From Clostridia bacterium (GTDB lineage: Bacteria > Bacillota_A > Clostridia > Oscillospirales > CAG-272), in NCBI GenBank assembly GCA_017547395.1, contig JAFYPS010000159.1:1-19573 (forward strand): DNA of 19,573 nt, written 5' to 3'. The notes beneath the pieces were generated by a model. The model was not told where the DNA came from, did no database searches, and worked only from the letters and a program-made list of their open reading frames with translations. Shown here piece after piece: positions 1-4,841 of this stretch; position 1 is the stretch's first letter, and every line of letters starts with the position of its first letter. The translations under genes were made by a program, and so were the position numbers.

Positions 1-276
1 AAACGCCGCAACTACCGAACCAAAGCGCGAAAACAGAGGGGTGCCGAAAAAGAACCCCGGTACATAAAACACGATGATTACCTGAAGCATAAGCGGAACG
101 CCGCGAATTATCCAGACAAAAATTTTAGTTATAAAACTGAGCGGCTTGAACTTTGACATAGAGCCAAAAGAAATCACCAAACCCAAAGGAAGCGCTAACA
201 CGAGTGTTAGCGCAAAAATCAGGCAGGTTTGCTCAAGTCCGTTAATCAGGCTTAACGTAACTTCCCAAAAACCCAT
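1..276 (-). CDS. Amino-acid ABC transporter permease, N-terminal part (cut by window edge)
   Basis: This is the first 92 codons of a membrane permease; the gene runs off the left edge. It begins MGFWEVTLSL, with the first membrane segment around residues 10-38 (LEQTCLIFALTLVLALPLGL). A short basic loop follows (SKFKPLS), then the RGVPLMLQ motif at about residues 58-65. That motif is typical of HisM/GlnP-type permeases of polar amino-acid importers (RGTPLL[LV]Q). The ATG at 276 has AAAGGA about 10 bases upstream. The gene lies 43 bases after the binding-protein gene on the same strand, so the two form one importer operon; the ATPase gene is presumably further left. Substrate (glutamine, cystine, histidine or other) cannot be told from this fragment. 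Family assignment is firm. Confidence 0.9.
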   Translation of the reverse strand, partial: MGFWEVTLSLINGLEQTCLIFALTLVLALPLGLVISFGSMSKFKPLSFITKIFVWIIRGVPLMLQVIIVFYVPGFFFGTPLFSRFGSVVAAF

Positions 277-319
277 ATTCTTTTAATCCTTTGTATGTAT
301 TAACGAGAGACGGCTAAAA

Positions 320-1108
320 TCAGTCGATGCTTTCGCTAACCTTGAGAACGTTCTCAAAGCCGTACTTGGTAGCGAGTTCCATAAGCTTGCCGTTTGCATC
401 AAGCTGCTTGATTGCATCGTTTACCTTAGCGGTAAGGTCACTGCCCTTCTTGAAGCCGATTGCATAAATCTCGGAATCAAGAACGATGTCTTCTGCGATT
501 GCAAGGTCAGCATAGTCGCCGTTACCGCAGATGTTCTGAGCGAGAATGATATCAACTACTGCAAAGTCAACCGCACCGGACTTAACCTCGGTGAATGCAT
601 TGATCTGAGCGGTGGTAGCAAAAATCTTGTCAGCGTCTGTTACGCTCTCTGCATATGCAGCACCTGCACTGCCGCCCTCAACACATGCGGACTTGCCAGC
701 GAGGTCAGCCTCGGAAGTGAAGTTAGCAACATTGTCAGCCTTAACTACGATACACTGCTGGTTGAGCATATATCCGTAAGAGAAGTCTACAAGTTCGCTT
801 CTTGCAACACCGTTATCGGAAGAGTTTGCAGTGAAGCCGTTCCATACGCAGTCGATTGCGCCGGAGTTAAGTTCGTTATACTTCTGTGCCCAGTCGATAA
901 TCTGGAATTCAACTTCCATACCGAGAATCTTGCCGACTTCCTGAGCGAACTCGGTTTCAAATCCTGTCCAGTTGCCGTTTTCATCCTGCTCGTTCATATT
1001 TTCAAAAATAGTAACGCCACAGGTGAGTACGTTGTCATCCTTGCCGCAGGATACGAAGCAGCAAGCGAGCATAAGAGTTGCAAGTAAGATTGAGATAAGC
1101 TTTTTCAT
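320..1108 (-). CDS. Amino-acid ABC transporter substrate-binding lipoprotein (SBP_bac_3 family)
   Basis: Encodes a 262-aa extracellular solute receptor that delivers a polar amino acid to the permease encoded next to it. Residues 1-20 are a lipoprotein signal peptide (MKKLISILLATLMLACCFVS) and Cys21 is the lipid-modified residue in the box FVSC. The mature protein has family-3 features: GFETEFAQEVGKILG, then EFQIIDWAQKYNELNSGAIDCVWNGFT (about residues 66-93), where the pattern W..K...L..G..D...N.FT is characteristic. The C-terminal part has VVDIILAQN and an IYAIGFKKG..L...VN.AI stretch. Length is normal. The start has AAGGAG about 7 bases upstream (AAGGAGAACAAAACC before ATG). Expression is probably controlled by the operator-like repeats over its promoter at 1153-1203. 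The ligand is not deducible. Confidence 0.93.
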   Translation of the reverse strand: MKKLISILLATLMLACCFVSCGKDDNVLTCGVTIFENMNEQDENGNWTGFETEFAQEVGKILGMEVEFQIIDWAQKYNELNSGAIDCVWNGFTANSSDNGVARSELVDFSYGYMLNQQCIVVKADNVANFTSEADLAGKSACVEGGSAGAAYAESVTDADKIFATTAQINAFTEVKSGAVDFAVVDIILAQNICGNGDYADLAIAEDIVLDSEIYAIGFKKGSDLTAKVNDAIKQLDANGKLMELATKYGFENVLKVSESID

Positions 1109-1152
1109 GGTTTTGTTCTCCTTGATTTATGTTTAATTTTTTGATTTATCAC

Positions 1153-1185
1153 TTTAGCGTGCTAAACTGTTATCATATTAGCACG
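1153..1185 (-). promoter_or_regulatory. Operator-like set of TTAGCAC repeats over the -10/start region
   Basis: Plus-strand TTTAGCGTGCTAAA (1153-1166) is a palindrome apart from its central GT. A second half site TTAGCACG (1178-1185) forms an 8/8 inverted repeat with CGTGCTAA (1158-1165) across 12 bases. The three half sites cover the -10 box and the predicted start of transcription, the usual place for a repressor. The regulator is unknown. The half site resembles half of the HrcA/CIRCE element, but the arms point the opposite way. Confidence 0.5.
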
Positions 1186-1203
1186 GCAAAATGCGTTTGT
1201 CAA
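1175..1203 (-). promoter_or_regulatory. Promoter of the amino-acid importer operon
   Basis: Read on the minus strand: TTGACA (1203-1198), a 17-base spacer, then TAATAT (1180-1175), preceded by TGC, which makes an extended -10. Upstream of the -35 (about 1205-1240) is an almost pure A/T stretch that could act as an UP element. Expected transcription start is near 1168, leaving a leader of about 60 bases before the ATG at 1108. Confidence 0.75.
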
Positions 1204-1242
1204 CACTTTTTTTCAAAAAAAATAAAATTTTTTTCAAAAAGC

Positions 1243-1282
1243 AAAAAAGAAGCAACCCGTATTTACGGATTGCTTCTTTTTT
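1243..1282 (-). terminator. Rho-independent terminator after rpmF
   Basis: A long hairpin: AAAAAAGAAGCAA pairs with TTGCTTCTTTTTT, with a further inner stem CCGTA/TACGG after one mismatch. On the minus strand it ends in a run of six T. It lies 6 bases after the rpmF stop codon and also separates this unit from the importer promoter. Confidence 0.9.
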
Positions 1283-1288
1283 AAAGGC

Positions 1289-1471
1289 TTACGCCTCTTT
1301 CTTTACGATTTCCTCGCCCTTGTAGTAGCCGCATGCGCTGCATACGCGATGTACGCGATTGTACTCACCGCACTTAGGACACTTTACCATGCCGGGAAGA
1401 ATGAGCTTCCATACATTAGAGCGTCTCTTGTCTCTGCGAGCTTTCGATGTTTTTCTCTTCGGTACTGCCAT
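1289..1471 (-). CDS. rpmF: 50S ribosomal protein bL32
   Basis: The 60-residue protein starts [18 protein letters not shown], the invariant L32 N-terminus. It carries the zinc-ribbon pairs Cys31-x2-Cys34 and Cys44-x2-Cys47 of the zinc-binding (C+) paralogue. L32 is part of the large ribosomal subunit near the peptide exit region. The start is preceded by AGGAGG (AAGGAGGTGTATTCTAA before ATG). It lies 56 bases downstream of yceD on the same strand, the conserved yceD-rpmF order, and is followed directly by a strong terminator. Confidence 0.98.
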   Translation of the reverse strand: MAVPKRKTSKARRDKRRSNVWKLILPGMVKCPKCGEYNRVHRVCSACGYYKGEEIVKKEA

Positions 1472-1527
1472 TTAGAATACACCTCCTTAGATGTTACACA
1501 TAACGTGCCTATCTATATTTTTATTTT

Positions 1528-2055
1528 TTATTCTTCATCAAACATCTGCAACACCTTTGCAAATGCGGGATTTAGTTCGACCTTTGAACAGCCGCACTCT
1601 CCCTCGTTCAGATCCTTGCCGCATTTCTGGCAAAGTCCCTTGCAATCTTCCTTGCAAAGAAGCTTCGTAGGAAATTCCATAAGAAGTATTTCGCAAAGCT
1701 GCTCGTCGATATCAAGCATTCCGTTTTTGACAACGGCGAAATCCTCTTCCTTTTCCTCGGCATCCTCAACCATACCTTCAGGCACTACGGTTCTCGAAAA
1801 GTCTATAGCGAACTCTCCGTCAATATCGCACGCGCAGCGCGCGCACACCGTTTCATAAGGAATAGTTACTGCAAGAACAAGTCGCATATAACCCGCATTG
1901 TCGGTTATCTGTCCCGTAACGCGTGCCGGCGTAGGAAAACGCACACCCGAAAGGTTGACAGAACTACCTAAACTTTCCTCAGGAACCGAAAGCATATAGT
2001 CGATATCAAGTTTGTTTTTTTCACCCGAAAGGAGTGACGATATATTAAGTACCAT
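1528..2055 (-). CDS. yceD: YceD/DUF177 family 23S rRNA accumulation protein
   Basis: A 175-aa protein of the DUF177 family. In bacteria and plastids these proteins are needed for accumulation of 23S rRNA, and the gene is usually cotranscribed with rpmF, as here. It shows the family Cys pair CARC (71-74) after the phrase IPYETV, an acidic middle (VEDAEEKEEDF), and a C-terminal cluster C134, C138, C142, C145, C154, C156 that looks like a zinc site. The start chosen is MVLNISSLLS at 2055 because TTTAGGAGGAAGT stands just before it. An in-frame ATG at 2100 lies inside the -10 region of the promoter at 2092-2120 and lacks a ribosome binding site. Confidence 0.92.
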   Translation of the reverse strand: MVLNISSLLSGEKNKLDIDYMLSVPEESLGSSVNLSGVRFPTPARVTGQITDNAGYMRLVLAVTIPYETVCARCACDIDGEFAIDFSRTVVPEGMVEDAEEKEEDFAVVKNGMLDIDEQLCEILLMEFPTKLLCKEDCKGLCQKCGKDLNEGECGCSKVELNPAFAKVLQMFDEE

Positions 2056-2091
2056 ACTTCCTCCTAAACGGCGCAAGAATACAACATAAGC

Positions 2092-2120
2092 ATTATACAC
2101 CGACTAAATACCGTTGTCAA
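2092..2120 (-). promoter_or_regulatory. Promoter for yceD-rpmF
   Basis: Minus strand: TTGACA (2120-2115), 17-base spacer, TATAAT (2097-2092), a perfect consensus pair. The predicted start near 2085 gives a leader of about 30 bases to the ATG at 2055. This matches the strong expression expected of a ribosomal operon. Confidence 0.88.
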
Positions 2121-2151
2121 GAAAAAAATTGCAATATTTTTGTCTTTTTCT

Positions 2152-2180
2152 TTGACATTCGTTTGTTAAGGCTATATAAT
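2152..2180 (+). promoter_or_regulatory. Promoter for the exported protein gene at 2211
   Basis: Plus strand: TTGACA (2152-2157), 17-base spacer, TATAAT (2175-2180), again a perfect consensus. It is divergent from the yceD promoter, with about 31 bases between the two -35 boxes. Just downstream lies GGTAAA-ATA-TTTACC (2184-2198), a 6-bp inverted repeat at about +1 that could be an operator or a 5' mRNA hairpin. Confidence 0.85.
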
Positions 2181-2210
2181 ATAGGTAAAATATTTACCGT
2201 GGAGAACAAG

Positions 2211-2798
2211 ATGTTTAAAAAACTGTTTAGTTTATTCTGTTATTCTATAATGGCAATAGTGGTCGGAATAATGGCATTCAGACTTTATACGCTTAATCAC
2301 TACCCTGCTTTTGCCGAAGGAATCCTTCCTACAGCCGCAATTTCCTCTTCGTATAAAAACGGAACGCTAAGCGGAACAACGTGGGATCTTGAAGCGGAGT
2401 TTGACAATACAGGCGATTTCTTTATTCATCAGCCCATATATTTTGAAAAGGAAAAAACGCTGTTTGTAACCGTACGCTACAACAATTCTCTGCTTACCGA
2501 GTGGAAGCATAACGGAAACGGTGCCGACCTCGTGCTTGACGTTTCACTTTATGCCGACGGCAAGGAGCGAATCCACAGTTCCGACTACGTTTACGGTGAA
2601 GCATACGGAATTTACTCGTACCGCCGATATGCTTTTGAAGGAGTTTCTCTCTCCGACTACGAAATTCTCTATATTGACATTTACCGCGATGAGGCGGACT
2701 ACAATACTTCGCCCTACAGTTCGGTTTCGGTTTACGACAGCAAAGCTAAAACCGAAAAATACATACTGTCGGGTGCAGACAAAAAAGCGCTTAAATAA
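2211..2798 (+). CDS. Exported or membrane-anchored protein of unknown function
   Basis: A 195-aa protein I do not recognise. Residues 1-7 are basic and residues about 8-24 form one hydrophobic segment (FCYSIMAIVVGIMAF), a signal anchor or uncleaved signal. The rest is hydrophilic and rich in Tyr, Asp and Ser, with alternating strand-like phrases (KTLFVTVRYNN, ADLVLDVSLYADG, YEILYIDIYRDEA) that suggest a beta-sandwich outside the cell. It has no cysteine ladder, sorting signal or catalytic motif that I can see. The start at 2211 (MFKKLF) has GGAG seven bases upstream. The longer in-frame ATG at 2163 lies upstream of the -10 box and cannot be in the transcript. It is a single-gene unit between its own promoter and the terminator at 2801-2829. 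Confidence 0.8.
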   Translation: MFKKLFSLFCYSIMAIVVGIMAFRLYTLNHYPAFAEGILPTAAISSSYKNGTLSGTTWDLEAEFDNTGDFFIHQPIYFEKEKTLFVTVRYNNSLLTEWKHNGNGADLVLDVSLYADGKERIHSSDYVYGEAYGIYSYRRYAFEGVSLSDYEILYIDIYRDEADYNTSPYSSVSVYDSKAKTEKYILSGADKKALK

Positions 2799-2800
2799 CG

Positions 2801-2829
2801 AAAAACGGATGGCAATGCCATCCGTTTTT
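2801..2829. terminator. Bidirectional terminator between convergent genes
   Basis: AAAAACGGATGGC (2801-2813), loop AAT, GCCATCCGTTTTT (2817-2829): a perfect 13-bp stem with T-runs on both strands. It serves the plus gene ending at 2798 and the minus gene whose stop codon lies inside it, at 2828-2830. Confidence 0.93.
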
Positions 2830-3478
2830 ATTTTACCTCTTCAAGACTTCTCATATAAAAGGTTCCATCATCACGCTTCATCATCACAAGTCGGTACGGG
2901 CCGGCAACGGTTTCGTTCATACTGCTTGTAAATACGCATACATAGGTATTCTCAGTTTCATAAAACTCGGAAAACTCTATTTTTGCACTACTGTCAACGC
3001 CTATACCCACGGAAACGTATGCATCTATCTTTTCAAGATAGGTAAAAAGATCCGTTGAACTGTTTCCTACACTCGCAGTACCGCCAAAGTATCTGTATGC
3101 CGTACTTTCAAAATCCACCGCGGGGATAACCGTAGTTATCTCATAAGTCGGATACAGTTCGCGTGTGCGTTCAATAAGCTCGATATTTGCATTGTATTTT
3201 GCATAATTACGTTCGAGAATCGAACAAAGTATTCCGTTACGGTAAAACTCAGCAGCATCGGCAGGATTGTCAAAAGGCTTAAGATAAGGGGTATTCTGAA
3301 CCATAATACAGATCATACGCGCAGCTTCGCCTGCAAGCTCACCGCTTTGATTTACCGTAGCAATGCTGTTTTCACTGCCGTAGTCGTGAGTATCAATTCC
3401 GAGAAGATCGTACAGACCGCATCCCGAAAGAGAAAGCAATAAAACAAGGCACAAAACAGCGTTTAAGAATCCTCTCAT
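2828..3478 (-). CDS. Putative lipoprotein of unknown function, coupled to the pseudo-P1B-ATPase
   Basis: A 216-aa protein with a lipoprotein signal: MRGFLNAVLCLVLLLSLSG and lipobox LSGC, lipid-modified at Cys20. The mature part has no motif I can assign. It has a helical, substrate-neutral look in its first half (QSGELAGEAARMICIMVQN) and a strand-rich second half (YVSVGIGVDSSAKIEFSEF, TYVCVFTSSMNETVAGPYRLVMMKRDDGTFYMRSLEEV) that resembles an NTF2-like or SnoaL-like cone fold; this is inference only. Its ATG overlaps the stop of the upstream gene by four bases (ATGA, 3475-3478), so it is translated together with the metal-domain protein. A partner role at the outer face of the membrane is plausible. 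Confidence 0.8.
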   Translation of the reverse strand: MRGFLNAVLCLVLLLSLSGCGLYDLLGIDTHDYGSENSIATVNQSGELAGEAARMICIMVQNTPYLKPFDNPADAAEFYRNGILCSILERNYAKYNANIELIERTRELYPTYEITTVIPAVDFESTAYRYFGGTASVGNSSTDLFTYLEKIDAYVSVGIGVDSSAKIEFSEFYETENTYVCVFTSSMNETVAGPYRLVMMKRDDGTFYMRSLEEVK

Positions 3479-4551
3479 ACCTTCTCTACGGAAACAACGG
3501 TAAAGCCTGCCTCGGTCACGGCCTCGGAAAGCTTGTTTACGTCAAGAGAAGCGGGACACTTAATGCGGGCAACCTTCTCCTCAAGAAAAACCTTTGCACT
3601 CACACCGCGAATCCCTTCAAGCGCGCTCTTTACTGCCGCCGAGCAGTGCGCACAGGACATACCGCCTATTTGCATAGTATAGTTAACTTTTCCAAACATC
3701 TTGTCTTCCCCCGTTGATTGCGGTACTGAAAAAACTTTCCACCGCAATGAAATCAAAATATAAAAAACGTACGCCGCCGTACTGACCGCCATCATAAAAG
3801 CAATCAACGGCATTGCCGAAAACAGTATACAAAACATAAGCACCGCCAAAGAAGACAGTATACAAAGTCCTGAAAAACGGCGTTTTTTCATTTCGTTAAA
3901 CACACGTCTTGCACAAGGCTCAACATCTTCGCGGCTCTCGCTTACAATTATTTTATCACTCTTTCCCAGTTCTTGCAATACCTTTTTACGCTCAATTTTA
4001 AGAATAGCCGTACAAGTTTTATCTACAGAAAGGCGCGCACCGACGTCCGAAACGCTTTTGTCCTTTCCGATAAGCATAGTTTCAATTCTGTTCTCGGAAA
4101 AGAATCTCACAACGCTTTTAGCCTCTTCTGTAATTTTTCGTCTGAACAGAAAAAAGCCCTCGAATTTTCCTCTGTATGCGACAAAAATCACGTCAAAGTT
4201 TGAAAATTCAACCTTTTTGACGGCGTTTGGAAGCATAACGCCTTTGACTTTCAAATCATACCTGCTGCCCAAATAATATCCGTCGCATTTTTCAGGCAAC
4301 ACAAGTCCAAGTTCTTCTGCAGCCGCTACGAGTGCATCTTTATACGTCCCGTCACCTGCGGCATATGCTCCCGCAGCGATAAGTTTTGTCTTTTCTCCGC
4401 GCATTGAATAGACGTCATATAACTCCATACCGTCAGTAACCGCTTCATCAAATAGCACTGCCGTGCGCGTTCCACTTATAATATCCGAAATTTTTCTCAA
4501 CGTATCAATCAATTTTCCTTCTCCATACCTTTCTAAAAAAGTATTCCCCAA
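3475..4551 (-). CDS. Degenerate P1B-type ATPase half fused to a C-terminal HMA metal-binding domain (pseudoenzyme)
   Basis: The 358-aa protein aligns by eye with the second half of a copper-type P1B ATPase. The region before the phosphorylation loop is followed by TAVLFDEAVTDG (30-41), where a pump has VVFDKTGTLTxG; Asp35 remains but K-T-G is lost. A shortened nucleotide-binding region follows. Then comes KITEEAKSVVRFFSENRIETMLIGKD (139-164), matching the hinge that leads to TGDN, here IGKD. No GDGxND is seen near residue 200. Two membrane segments (about 227-268) with MMAVSTAAYVFYILISLR match the last two helices of CopA. After a linker comes a complete HMA domain with GMSCAHC (Cys300, Cys303). 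The actuator domain and CPx helices are absent. The listed start is TTG with a weak site; a TTG at 4512 behind GGAGAAGG is an alternative. The frame is intact, so it reads as a living pseudoenzyme rather than a decaying gene. Confidence 0.78.
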   Translation of the reverse strand: MGNTFLERYGEGKLIDTLRKISDIISGTRTAVLFDEAVTDGMELYDVYSMRGEKTKLIAAGAYAAGDGTYKDALVAAAEELGLVLPEKCDGYYLGSRYDLKVKGVMLPNAVKKVEFSNFDVIFVAYRGKFEGFFLFRRKITEEAKSVVRFFSENRIETMLIGKDKSVSDVGARLSVDKTCTAILKIERKKVLQELGKSDKIIVSESREDVEPCARRVFNEMKKRRFSGLCILSSLAVLMFCILFSAMPLIAFMMAVSTAAYVFYILISLRWKVFSVPQSTGEDKMFGKVNYTMQIGGMSCAHCSAAVKSALEGIRGVSAKVFLEEKVARIKCPASLDVNKLSEAVTEAGFTVVSVEKV

Positions 4552-4573
4552 GAAACTCTTTTTACCTTATTTT

Positions 4574-4614
4574 TTGATATTTTTATGGAAAATATATAAT
4601 ATATATGTTATAAT
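4574..4614 (+). promoter_or_regulatory. Promoter region of the DUF951-YfhO-ruvAB operon
   Basis: Two overlapping choices are visible on the plus strand. One is TTGATA (4574-4579), 17 bases, TAATAT (4597-4602). The other is an extended -10, TGT followed by TATAAT (4609-4614), with a poor -35 (TGGAAA, 4586-4591). Either gives a short leader to the ATG at 4644, which has AAGGAGGGA just upstream. Confidence 0.6.
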
Positions 4615-4621
4615 TATTATA

Positions 4622-4650
4622 ATTATGCTTAAGGAGGGACGATATGACAA
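4622..4650 (-). promoter_or_regulatory. Candidate promoter for the pseudo-ATPase/lipoprotein unit
   Basis: Minus strand: TTGTCA (4650-4645), 17-base spacer, CATAAT (4627-4622). It overlaps the start of the DUF951 gene. The intergenic region is so A/T-rich that several other TATAAT-like boxes (4593-4614) could serve instead, so this is tentative. Confidence 0.35.
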
Positions 4651-4841
4651 TTCCCAAAATAAACGTCGGTGATATTTTGGTGCTGAAGAAGTCACACCCT
4701 TGCGGCAAAAACAAAATGAAAGTTGCGCGGGTCGGCAGTGACGTGCGCGTTATATGTGAAGGTTGCGGTCGCGATATGACCCTTCCGCGTGAAAAGCTCG
4801 AAAAAGCAATCAGAAAAATCGAAAACTCACAGGAGATATAA
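4644..4841 (+). CDS. DUF951 family protein
   Basis: A small 65-aa protein of the DUF951 family (B. subtilis YyzM type). It shows the family signature: VGDILVLKKSHPCG (8-21), then VARVGSDVRVICEGCGRDMTLPREK (27-51), with Cys20, Cys38 and Cys41 spaced as a possible metal site. In this family the G-D-x-V-x-L-K-K-x-H-P-C-G stretch is near invariant; the biochemical role is not established, though the genes are often found near DNA-maintenance or translation genes. It has a strong AAGGAGGGA ribosome binding site and is the first gene of the plus operon. Its stop codon directly abuts the ATG of the YfhO gene. Confidence 0.92.
   Translation: MTIPKINVGDILVLKKSHPCGKNKMKVARVGSDVRVICEGCGRDMTLPREKLEKAIRKIENSQEI

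Noticed and set aside
1153..1185. CIRCE element (HrcA site)
   Set aside because: CIRCE is TTAGCACTC-N9-GAGTGCTAA; here the arms face the other way with 12 bases between, and the downstream gene is not a chaperone.
2163..2210. Longer N-terminus for the exported protein starting at 2163
   Set aside because: That ATG lies upstream of the -10 box (2175-2180), so it would not be in the mRNA; GGAG before 2211 supports the shorter form.
3475..4551. Calling the half-ATPase a pseudogene
   Set aside because: The frame is uninterrupted over 358 codons, keeps a perfect HMA motif and is coupled by overlap to the next gene, so maintained coding is more likely than decay.
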